Positions 32,980-43,800 of a stretch of 64,000 bases of DNA are shown piece after piece. The notes beneath the pieces were generated by a model, which saw only the letters and a list, made by a program, of their open reading frames with translations, was not told the DNA's origin and did no database searches. Each line of letters opens with the position of its first letter. The first letter of the stretch is position 1. This DNA is from Liquidambar formosana. Taxonomy: Eukaryota; Streptophyta; Magnoliopsida; Saxifragales; Altingiaceae. The stretch spans positions 3,886,003 through 3,950,002 of the forward strand of contig CM077831.1 in the NCBI GenBank assembly GCA_039720395.1, read 5' to 3'. The position numbers and the translations under genes were made by a program.

Positions 32980-33765
32980 ATGTGCGCGGGTCGGTTTAGA
33001 GCGGTTAAGAGTAAAATATTAATCAACCAACCAATGGTGGGTTACAAAATTTCCAACCCGCCGCTAAACCGTATGTGCTAAAACCGATGGTTTGATTGAT
33101 TTTTTAGGTAGTTTGTCAACAACGGTTTGGACGGGTTTGACGGTTTCTATCATGCCTTTTTTAATTGGATCCTTTCTAATATATATTGGGACTTAATTGA
33201 TGAGTTGTAAATAAATCTAGAAAATTTAACTATTTGGTTGGTTATGTAAAGCCTGTTACACACTTTCACAATATCTTAATGCCAAACAAGTAAATTATGA
33301 CTTTGTGAGAATAAACAGCCAATCAATGTAAATGAAATTGGAGATAATGTTGAATTAATTAGCTTCAAATCTTGTTGGAAAACCCAAAACAACCCAATTC
33401 CGTGTTTCAGAATGAGGACTTGGGTATGTGAATCATGTCATATCTTAATGAGTTGATGTGCGACTTGAGTATGTGAATCATGTCATATCTTATTAAGTTG
33501 ATATGCATCGTTTGGAGACTTGGGAATTTAAGGCAAGTTTCCCATTTGGCCATCAACAATTGTGATAAGAAGATTTCTATATTTGATTTTTATAATTTTA
33601 TACATATGTAATTATTAAAAACAGGTCGGTTTGGTTTATTGGCAATTTAACAATGTTTAACTTGTCAACCAAACCAAATTGCTAATTTTATTACTTAATC
33701 CACCCAAATGGCACCGCTTAACCTCTCAAACCATCTGGGTTGGTGTGGAATGGAGCGAATTGAGT
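32980..33765. mobile_element. Possible hAT-like non-autonomous element, degraded
   Basis: It starts TAGAGATGTGCGCGGGTCGG, close to the terminus of common plant hAT-type elements. The interior alternates GGTTTAG.GCGG and CCGCTAAACC motifs in both orientations. The matching right terminus was not found, so borders are approximate. A 50-bp direct duplication ('gtatgtgaatcatgtcatat' plus cttaat) is at 33424-33505. Confidence 0.3.
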
Positions 33766-33904
33766 TCATGAATGCTAGCTGGAATTAAAGGTAGATTTGG
33801 CCAAAGAATCACCGGTGAAAACTAAAATTTTTATCAAACTTTCTCTTAATTCTAGTTTTCTTCAACCAGCTATGGGTCTTCAAAAAAGGAAGTCAAAATA
33901 TGGA

Positions 33905-34085
33905 TGAGAAATACTACATATAACAACCAATTGCAGTAACAAATTGCAAAAACTGATATGACATGCTAGGTTGGTATATCATAATAACCAAAGGAGTGCT
34001 AATGGCTGTCTGTTAGAGAATGTTACGTCAGTTACTATATTTTATTATTGTATTTAGTTGCTACCAATAACACTACCTAATATAA
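33905..34085 (-). mobile_element. Short MITE, right partner of an inverted pair
   Basis: It is the reverse complement of the family member at 32105-32280 with substitutions. Its ends are GAAATACTACATATAACAAC and GTTGCTACCAATAACACTA. Confidence 0.55.
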
Positions 34086-34779
34086 ATTAAAGAAACACCG
34101 AAACTAGATTGACATATGGTTTTATATTGGCTAGCGACTGTTGGCGGGTCGAAGGAGAGAAGATACAAACTAGAAAAGTCTACATTTTTTCCCAATTTTT
34201 CCTTTCTTTTTTTTTTTCAAGGAAGGAAAGAATAAAAAAGACAAACGTACATTTGATGGCGAGCCCTCAGTCAATTGGTCAGGATTATGTTGCCACTTCT
34301 TTTCGAAGTGATGGTGTGACACCGCTCCTTATTGAAGTGATAGTGTGAGTCTAAGCGGGAACACATTGTGGTTGGACTTCATAATTTATTTATTTTGGAC
34401 AATTGATAGAATTTATACATACTCTCAACCTTCAAATATCATTTTAACTCCACACGGGTGTGTGTTGGTGTGTGTTCTTACATTGTTTAGCACAAAAATA
34501 AACAAACACTCGATATTAATAAATGAGTGTTAATGCTTTTCTATAACTTTAAACCCAAAATCGCTCAACTCAATAAGAAAGGAGAACGTCAATGGACTAT
34601 CATACCATTGGTGATCTTGAGTCTATTTCATTTACCGGTTCTTTATTATACGAAAGACAGATAACAAACCCTACAACATGGAAAACTCACCATACCCAAC
34701 CGAGACTATATATATTTTACATGTACGTTCTCCGCCAAACAATTTATGATATAAGTGAACTGGAGAATATTAACTGATA
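34086..34779. other. Intergenic, 3' flank of copy 4
   Basis: From about 34640 the sequence is homologous to the 3' flanks of copies 1 and 2 (9600 and 18737: 'agataacaaaccc.acaac', 'acccaac'). Before that no gene is supported. Confidence 0.4.
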
Positions 34780-35273
34780 AACATCAAATATGTTCTCTAG
34801 GCAATTTTTGATAGCTACTCAGGAGCTATCGCACGCCCAAATCTGGCCGCAATTTGCACATATATTTCAAATACCACTGCCAGGGTTTGGACTTGTGCTA
34901 GCTATGGCCTGAGTTGTGACCATCATAATTGTTTTGAGGCTAGCTTATATAAGAGGATTGGCGCAGGCAGTCTTCTCGACAAAGTAGACTTCAGGATTGG
35001 GAAGTGACGGTTGGTTTACTACTTGAGGTTGAGGTGTATATGTAATTATATATATTTATCACCTTGAGCGAATTTCGAATTCTTGAATGAAGCACCTCCT
35101 TGAACACTAAACTGATTAGCAGTAGGGCAAACCTGTACGCGACGAGGAGTTGTAGACGTGGAATTGCCTTGACCAAAATCCGAACCCTCTATTGTAAAAC
35201 CACCTACAATGCTTATGGTATTCAACGAAGTCCCGCTCCGCAAATGCTCCCCTAGCTCAACCTGCAGTACCAT
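34780..35273 (-). pseudogene. Small repeat-protein family, copy 4, decayed
   Basis: On the minus strand both motifs remain: GGFTIEGSDFGQGNSTST, then FSVQGGASFKNSKFAQGDKY. A stop (TAA) follows two codons later at about 35050, where copy 1 reads on into a proline-rich tail. Tail homology persists beyond it (NPEVYFVEKT out of frame). The ATG used in copies 1 and 2 is changed at about 35225. An upstream ATG at 35273 would lie in the leader intron, before the acceptor tgcag. The gene is probably dead. Its upstream region keeps the clearest promoter of the family. Confidence 0.5.
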
Positions 35274-35540
35274 AGCTTAATTTAGAGAACTGCTGATTCA
35301 TCAGTTTTATTCACCCATATGGTGTAGGATTCAAATGGGTATGTGTGGATCACTGGATCTCACACCCTATTAGTACATGAATTAGAATATGACAAAATAA
35401 GATGGGTGAAATTGCATTACAGAGCAATGCGATTTCACATAAACAGGGCGCGGTAGAATACCTTTTACCAAACTCAAAACCCAACAGATGACTTGGAGAG
35501 AATCTATTTGTCCTAATGGGGAATCTGAGTTTAAGATCTA

Positions 35541-35548
35541 TATTTATA
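35541..35548 (-). promoter_or_regulatory. TATA box of family copy 4
   Basis: TATAAATA on the minus strand in the context CACCTATAAATATAGATC, about 270 bp upstream of the coding blocks and before the leader intron. The aligned positions in copies 1 and 2 are weaker. Confidence 0.5.
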
Positions 35549-35622
35549 GGTGAAATTGGACAGCCGAGAAAATTGGACAGTGATGGATAGCCTGAACTCA
35601 ATGCGTGGTACTATTATTATCA

Positions 35623-35983
35623 TCTAAGAAGCACGACACGTGACACGGGTTACGACACAACACAAACATACTGACACAGCAAATCCTCAAGCTTTAGGAC
35701 ACGACACGACACGATGAAGACACATTATAAATAAAACGCATATTTTATGTATATAGGTAGATAATATCATATAACATTACATCTCTCATTCAAGATGCAT
35801 CTTTTGTACTGTTTTGGAAACCCTAGTTGAGTTATTTATTGATAAAATAAGACAAAAAAGAAAATGAAGATTAGAAAGACAAAAAAATGGAAAGAGAGAT
35901 GTCAGATGTCTCATGTTGAAAGTGTTTGGGAAGAGTGTCGTGTCTGATATGGCACTTCTAGAGAAGTGTTTGTGCTTCTTAGA
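35623..35983. mobile_element. hAT-like MITE inserted upstream of copy 4
   Basis: Ends TCTAAGAAGCAC and GTGCTTCTTAGA are perfect 12-bp inverted repeats. The interior is rich in ACACGACACGACACG. Copy 2 shows the empty site: copy 4 resumes with 'ggccttaatttccaaacaag' after it. ATTATTAT occurs on both sides, consistent with an 8-bp target duplication, but the flank is an ATT run so this is ambiguous. Confidence 0.7.
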
Positions 35984-37120
35984 TTATTATTATTATTTTT
36001 TTTCTTTTGGCCTTAATTTCCAAACAAGTAAATTTTATAAAATTAATTTTTAGTTCATTTTCATTTGCGATATAAGTACAAAATAGATGTTGAATAACTC
36101 CTAAGTTTAATAGCCACCTGACGACCCCGGCTAAGTTATTTAACATGAATTCTTATTAAGGGGAAATGAAACAAATGCGATTAAATTTCGAATTTTGATC
36201 TTTTGAATCCTTAATTACACCATGCATGTACAACATATGGATACAAAAACATGTTGGCCCGTTTTCACATAATCTTCTAAAAAATTATTGCAATGCTTGT
36301 AGACAATTTACATATTTAACAATTAGTGCCCCATTAATCATTGTTTATAGAACTAAACACAAAAACATCACATCATCACTGTTAATTTCACGAACGGCAA
36401 TTAAAGGTGGGGCAAACTGCTAGTAAGAAAACTTAACATTAGAGGGTTTTCTTATAATGCTCTGAAGTACGTCTTACCTTACAGTAAGAAAGCTATCTTT
36501 CAATCTTTAACAGTTGCTTCTTAATTAAGGGAATCTTATTTTACTAGATAAAGCAAATATGTGTTGCCCATGAACATTTTTAATTAATCCTAATTATATT
36601 AAAAAGATAGATAAATACTCGAAGAGTTCATTTTTTTATAGAGAAAAAAAATTCGAATTTTTTTTTATATAAAAAATGTATAATTTTTAATCAAAGTTGG
36701 GAAAAAAATCACAGATATATAGACTAAAAAAATCTCAGAAATAACGTATTATATAGATCTATGAATATCCAAGAGAATTCCATGTTGTTATCCTTTTTTC
36801 TTTTCTTTTTCTTTTTTCATAAAAAAGAATAATCAAAGTTGAACCACTGTACCCATATCATATTTTATAATTTTAATAAAGAAAAAGAATGAATCTGAGT
36901 TCAAGTCTACGAAAATGTCTTCAATTCGAGTATTTAAGTATGTCTTTAATCGGTTATGAAGAAATAAGAGAGACATGAAGCGGAGAAAGTTGAGGGGAAA
37001 AAAAAATGAAGAACAAAAAGTGTTTTTTTCAATCTTGAGAACAAGACGCACATATCAACAAATTCGATTTTTTGTTATTTTGGGTAAACAGATAATAAAA
37101 CAAAAACATATACTATTGGC
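35984..37120. other. Upstream homology of copy 4, then intergenic
   Basis: Up to about 36200 the sequence matches upstream regions of copies 1 and 2 ('gacgaccccggctaag', 'aacatgaattcttatta'). Beyond this no gene is supported; T-rich runs at about 36640-36670 and 36790-36825. Confidence 0.4.
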
Positions 37121-37539
37121 TGTGGAGGAGCATGGTGAGATACCTTTAGAAAGATGCGGCCTTGTTCTTCGATCTCAAGAACAACTTTCGTATCATCCTT
37201 CGCATTCTTGCTTCGTTGGTAGCACAATATTAAATTAGGAAAAGGGCAATTGAAGCACCATTTATTTACTTGGAGTTCTTCATCAAAAAATTTGCTTGAT
37301 TTTTCCATGATCTCGTTCACACTTGTTAGCCACATCCCAACATCTGGTGGGATGTGGCTACGCCTCTTCTTTCAGCATCATCAACTCTCTTTTGCACCTC
37401 AACTCTTATTTTTCCCAAATCCTCAATTTTCTTCCTGAAATTTTTAATGTAAAAGTTGTAGCAAAACAGATAACTAAATTGACGCCCGATTGGAGCCACC
37501 AGGCCCTCTCCGATTGTCGCCGCAATGGCAATTAACCAT
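37121..37539 (-). pseudogene. NLR (RPS2/RPS5-type CNL) coiled-coil relic
   Basis: The minus strand encodes, in two frames, the N-terminal domain of a plant CC-NBS-LRR immune receptor. One frame gives IGEGLVAPIGRQFSYLFCYN, then FRKKIEDLGKIRVEVQKRVDDAE. After a frameshift at the 37328-37359 palindrome comes MWLTSVNEIMEKSSKFFDEE, then NKWCFNCPFPNLILCYQRSK and a ...VSHHAPP end. This covers about 135 residues of the usual coiled coil and stops just before where the P-loop of the NB-ARC domain should begin. No NB-ARC or LRR sequence follows. The start ATG at 37539 is one base out of frame. Confidence 0.82.
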
Positions 37540-38157
37540 TTCTTACTTCTCTTTTATTTTATTATTTTTTTTCTTTCTTTTAAACCAGAACGCGAAAACG
37601 AGAGTTTTACTAAAACAGAAGGTGAGGAAAACAAAACAAGGGACAAGAGGCCTAGGAGAAACGAAGCAAAAGCGTAAAAAGATTTGGTTTTGCGAGCGAA
37701 CAGGAGCACAGAGAACTCTAACAGCAAACTGAAGGTTTCAAGAAGAATGAAGCGAATATGAGGAGAAATAATATATATATATATATATATTATGGTGGAG
37801 AGGGAAGGAAGATAAGACTTGGCTGAAAAGAGAGAGCAGATGCACGATGACCATCAGTGGTGGTACGGAGCAAGAGAGAATAAGAGGGAGACTTGGGCTA
37901 TGTCCGTATCGTGAGAAACGGAGAGAAGAGGGGAGAAATTTCTCCCTCCTTACGAAGATAGGTAAATACATTTTTTTTTTTTTGTTCTAAAATATTTGTC
38001 TATTTTGAAAAGTAAAATCAATTTTTTTTTAGTTTCTTATACAGAGTATTATTTTTTGTTATTTCAATAATTATTTTTAATTAAAAAAAATCAATAAAAA
38101 GTAAGAGAGGATAATATTAAAAAAAAAAAGTTTAATAAATGACAAGTCAATGAAATA
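37540..38157. other. Intergenic, no gene seen
   Basis: (TA)n at about 37769-37790. Purine-rich and T-rich stretches. The frames at 37490-37971 have no supporting features. Confidence 0.45.
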
Positions 38158-38417
38158 CTCCCTCCATTTTTAAATAAATGTCTTACTTTCCTTTTTAGAT
38201 GTTTCAAAATAATTGTCCTATTTCAAAAGTCAATAATCATGTTTGATTCATTTCCTGAAATGCTCTTAAAAATATATTCTCATTTTTTCTAATGTTTTAT
38301 ACATTTGAGAACAAAATTGGAATTTCAAAACATATGCATTGATGTGAAAGCATTTAATAAGGTTTTCTTAAAAAACGTGTTTTTTCAAAAGAGACACTTA
38401 ATTTAGGACGGAGGGAG
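38158..38417. mobile_element. Stowaway MITE, 260 bp
   Basis: It starts CTCCCTCCATTTTT and ends GGACGGAGGGAG, flanked by TA on both sides (38156-38157, 38418-38419). The ends and TA target define Stowaway (Tc1/mariner-type). The copy at 17990-18218 is a degraded relative. Confidence 0.92.
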
Positions 38418-39208
38418 TAATGTTTTTTTTTTTAAAATGAGTGTTTTGCCAAACATGATCTATTTTTGTGGCAAGGAAGGAGTAACTTTCTCTCCATGCT
38501 GTTTGGTTAGTTAAACCTCACTAAAGAAGAGAAAATGAGATAAAATAGTTACAATTATATTATTATTAACCTTTTTTACATATTAAACAAAAATTAAATT
38601 AGGATATATTTGTCATTTCATCACTCTTTTATTTATTTTATCTCCAAATCTCTCTAATTTAAGAGAAACATAAAGGGCTCTATTTTCTCTTCCTTTCTTT
38701 TCTTTTCTCATCCAACTTAATAATCCAAACAAGGCCTCTCCATTTCTGTCAATAACGTACATAACCTCATATATGACCGAGATACAGGAAGACTCATGTA
38801 TGACTTGTAAGTCCGTGAGTCAATGACCAAGCCAACACGGCCAGCTTTCATTGACTAACCGAAAAAAGAAAAAAGAAAAAGAAAAAGAGAAAGAGAAAGA
38901 GAAAGAGACAATTATCAATAAATGCACCTTTAATTCTTCTTTGACTACATATTTGAACCCGTTTATGGTAAGTTAGTAGTCAATTCGTTGCAAGTCAATA
39001 ATCAAGATCTTTCTTCGAAATTACTACCAAAAGATAGCCCCCTCTCAAGAGATCATAGTCAATATTAACGGAAACAAAGTGCTCAGGGGGTTGGAGGGTC
39101 AGTATGCTTCGGAGCAAAAGTGGGTCCCAATTAACTCTGACATATAACACACTATCCAAAAAAATTTACTTGCTGACTCGATTTTGGTGTTGCCAAGAAT
39201 AAACTTCA
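38418..39208. other. Intergenic, no gene seen
   Basis: AT-rich, with (GAAAAA)n/(GAGAAA)n at 38860-38908. No gene supported. Confidence 0.45.
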
Positions 39209-39217
39209 TTTGAATTA

Positions 39218-39651
39218 GGGGGAATTACCAATTGAGTTTATCATTCCATGGTATTGCCCCCGAAGGACGGTCTTAAAATTGCAAAATTAGTAATGACCAT
39301 TCAGGATGGCCTTAACTAGGGTGGGTGTGTGGTTAGTTTTTACTTCCCCATTCTACCCTTCTGCACTATAGCAAGCACAACGCCCATCCTCTCTCTCTCA
39401 TCCCCTTTACAGCACCCGTCCAATCTCTCTCTCATCCCCCCTCAGCACCAGTCCAATCTGCCTCTCTCTCTCATCTCTGTCAGTCTTTCATATGCACAAC
39501 CCCTCTCTCTCTCTCTCTCTCTCTCTCAAGCTCCCGCTCAAGGAAACTTAACGGACCAACATCTCACGGCGACCTCCCTCATACATCCAAACGACAGCCT
39601 CCTCCCTCACCGGCGGCAAGAAATAGCGGCAAGGAATGTGATGACCTGAAT

Positions 39652-39691
<40 letters not shown>

Positions 39692-40783
39692 TATGTCACC
39701 TACGGTATATTTACATATGTATATGCAATTTTATTTTCTTTAATTATTTTTGGAAAGGATGATCCAACCTTTTGTTTTTGGGGGCAAGGAACACCATGAT
39801 AGTGCCAAATTTCAGAGAAAATGACCGTAGGTTGAAGTTTTAGAAATTTCAGAATTTTGGATCATGAAAACCGGAAAATTTAGGCTTAAAAACGAATATG
39901 ATTTTATGGGATTTTGAATGAACAATTTACATACGCACGTAGTACTCCGCGTGAGCTTCGATTCGACACTTGAATGATTGAAAACGGTTGAGAAACGAGG
40001 GAGATATTAATCGTCGAAGTTGGCCCGTTGAACACACGGTGTAACCGGGTTACACAATACAACCCGCGGGAGGTTGAAGATGACCCCTAAGACTATGATC
40101 CTGTGTGGGTGCATCCGTATATCTTACCGCGCTCTCATGCATTTAAAAGCAATACGATAATCATATGAACCCCAAATTTGACCGTTGGGCTCATCTTGGC
40201 GGGCCCTATGATGTGGGACCCTTGGTTGACCATTTTGACTAAGTTTGACTATAATTTGACTTTTTGGCCAATTTAATATTTGTTAAAAATTCCAGAAAAT
40301 ATTAGAAAATTCCAAAAATTACAGAAAATTCTCGAAAATTATGAAAAATTCCTAAATATTATAAAGAGTGTTTTAAAAATCATTTTGATCATTTTGGGAT
40401 CATAGTTCACTATCAGAAGGCCAATAGTAATTTTTGAATATATTATATTTATTTTGAAATTTACCTAAATATTACGTATGCATAATTATTAGATTTTATC
40501 GGTTTTCGGGAGGGCCCTAGAGAGCATTAATGCTGCATTCGCATCATCAATATCTATCACGTGGATTTGGGTTGGAATTGCTCGCAATTGAGGTAGGAAA
40601 TGTGGCTTCTTTACACATAATATAGTGTTATTTTATAAATTTGATTTAAAATACCTTAATTATGTTGTTGGATTTTCCCACTGCAATGAGTCCAATATCA
40701 TCCACCCATGCTAATGTTTTTTTTAAAAAAAAAACTTTAGAGTCTTCTTCATGGGGCTATCAACATATATATATCTATATATC

Positions 40784-40814
<31 letters not shown>

Positions 40815-40870
40815 AACCCCTTATGGGTAAACCCTGAACCCATGCAAGAATAGTCAACAATCACTAACTA
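39218..40870 (+). repeat. Left unique arm of the giant Mutator-type element
   Basis: The arm contains in order: the terminal tip, a (CT)-rich block at about 39385-39535, (TA)n at 39651-39695, and a 900-bp segment with 'gttgaacacacggtgtaacc', GAAAATT runs and TTTGACTA repeats. A second (TA)n at 40767-40811 and the inner border gagaaaccccttatgggta follow. The opposite arm (47160-48764) has all of these in reverse order. The 106-residue frame at 39329-39649 is CT-rich and unsupported. Confidence 0.85.
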
Positions 40871-43800
40871 CAATTTTAGAATACTGAAATAATCATTGGG
40901 TTAGTAAAATTTACTTGAAAAAATAATAAACAACTTTAAGATGTATTAAGGGTATAAACATGTTATAATGAATTAGTAATTTATTTGAAAAAAAAATTAC
41001 AAATGACAAGATAGAACGCATGTGTTTTGACTTTAGTGTGTACATTTTAAGTAACCATTGTATACATGTTTCAAGTTCATTGCGTACATATTATATTCCC
41101 GTTTAGTACACTTGGGGTCGGGACCACATTTGGGATTTTTTTTTTACACATTTTAGGATACTAAAATGATCTTTGGGGTAGTAAAATTTATTTGAAAGAA
41201 TAATAGACAATTTTACGATATGTTAAGGGTATAAGCATGTTATAATGAATTAGTAACTTATTTGAAAAAAAAAAAAAAAGAATATACAAATGAAAAGATA
41301 GAACACGCGTTTTGACTTTAGTGCGTACATTTTAAATAACCAATGCGTGCATGTTTCAAGTTCATTACGTACATATTATATCCTCGTTTAGTACACTTGG
41401 GGTCAAGACCATGTTTGGGATTTTTTACACGTTTTAGGGTACTGAAATGATCTTTGAGGTGGTAAAATTTATTTGAAAAAATAATAAACAATGTTACAAT
41501 GTGTTGAGGGTATAAGCGTATTATAATGAATTTGTAATTTATTTGGGAAAAAAAAAATTATGAATGAAAAGATAAAACGCATGTGTTTTGATTTCAGTGT
41601 GTACATTTTAAGTAACCAATGCATACATGTTTCAAGTTCATTACATACATATTATATCCCCGTTTAGTACACTTGGGGTCAGGACCACGTTCGGGATTAT
41701 TTTTTACACATTTTAGGGTACTAAAATGATTTTTGGGGTAGTAAAATTTATTTGAAAGAATAATAAACAATTTTACGATGTGTTAAGGGCATAAGCATAT
41801 TATAATGAATTAGTAACTTATTTGGAAAAAAAAAAAAAAGAATATATAAATGAAAAAATAGAACATGTGTTTTGACTTTAGTGAGTACATTTTAAGTAAC
41901 CAATGCGTACATGTTTCAAGTTTATTGCATACATATTATATCCTCGTTTAGTACACTTGGGGTCAGGACCATGTTTGGGATTTTTTTACACATTTTAGGG
42001 TACTGAAATGATCTTTGGGGTAGTAAAATTTATTTGAAAGAATAATAAACAATGTTACGATGTGTTAAGGGTATAAGCATGTTATAATGAATTTGTAATT
42101 CATTTGGAAAAAAAAAAAAATTATGAATGAAAAGATAGAACGCATGTGTTTTGACTTTAGTGTGTACATTTTAAGTAACTAATGCGTACATGTTTCAAGT
42201 TCATTGCGTACATATTATATGCCTGTTTAGAACATTTGGGGTCGGGACCACATTTGGGATTATTTTTCTACACATTTTAGGGTACTAAAATGATCTTTGG
42301 GGTAGTAAAATTTATTTGAAAGAATAATAAACAATTTTACGATGTGTTAAGGGTATAAGCATATTCTAATGAATTAGTAACTTATTTGAAAAAAAAAAAA
42401 GAAATAAAAGAATATACAAATGAAAAGATAGAACAAGTGTTTTGACTTTAGTGCGTACATTTTAAATAACTAATGCGTACATGTTTCAAGTTCATTGCGT
42501 GCATATTATATCATCGTTTAGTACACTTGGGGTCAGGACCATGTTTGGGATTTTTACACATTTTAGGATACTGAAATGATCTTTGGGATAGTAAAATTTA
42601 TTTGAAAGAATAATAAACAATGTTACGATGTGTTAAGGGTATAAGCATGTTATAATGAATTTGTAATTTATTTAGGGAAAAAAAAATTATGAATGAAAAG
42701 ATAAAACGCATGTGTTTTGACTTTAGTGTGTACATTTTAAGCAACTAATGCGTACATGTATCAAGTTCATTGCGTACATATTTTATCCCCGTTTAGTACA
42801 CTTGGGGTTGGGACCACGTTTGGGATTATCTTTTACACATTTTAGGGTACTAAAATGATCTTTGGCTAATAAAATTTATTTGAAAGAATAATAAACAATT
42901 TTACGACGTGTTAAGGGTATAAGCATATTATAATGAATTAGTAACTTATTTGGAAAAAAAAAAAAAAAAAAAGGAATATACAAATGAAAAGATAGAACAC
43001 GTGTTCTGACTTTAGTGCATACATTTTAAGTAATCAATGCGTACATGTTTCAAGTTCATTGCGTACATATTGTATCGTCGTTTAGTACACTTGGGGTCAG
43101 GACCATGTTTGGGATTTTTTATACATTTTAGGATACTGAAATGATCTTCGGGGTAGTAAAATTTATTTGAAAGAATAATAAATAATGTTATGATGTGTTA
43201 AGGGTATAAGCATGTTATAATGAATTTGTAATTTATTTGGAAAAAAAAAATTATGAATGAAAAGATAGGACGCATGTGTTTTGACTTTAGTGTGTACGTT
43301 TTAAATAACTAATGCATACATGTTTCAAGTTCATTGCGTACATATTATATGCCCGTTTAGTACATTTGGGGTTGTGACCACGTTTGGGATTATTTTTTAC
43401 ACATTTTAGGGTACTAGAATGATCTTTGGGGTAGTAAAATTTATTTGAAAGAATAATAAACAATTTTACTATGTGTTAAGGGTATAAGCATATTATAATG
43501 AATTAGTAAATTATTTGAAAAAAAAAAAAAAAAAAAAAAAAGAATATACAAATGAAATGATAGAACATGTGTTTTGACTTTAGTGCATACATTTTAAATA
43601 ACCAATGCGTACATGTTTCAAATTCATTGCGTGCATATTATATCATCGTTTAGTACACTTGGGGTCAGGACCATGTTTGGGATTTTTACACATTTTAGAA
43701 TACTGAAATGATCTTTGGGATAGTAAAATTTATTTCAAAGAATAATAAACAATGTTACGATGTGTTAAGGGTATAAGCATGTTATAATAAATTTGTAATT

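Noticed and set aside
37075..37335. Intact NLR resistance gene
   Set aside because: Only coiled-coil text in two frames; no P-loop, NB-ARC or LRR follows.
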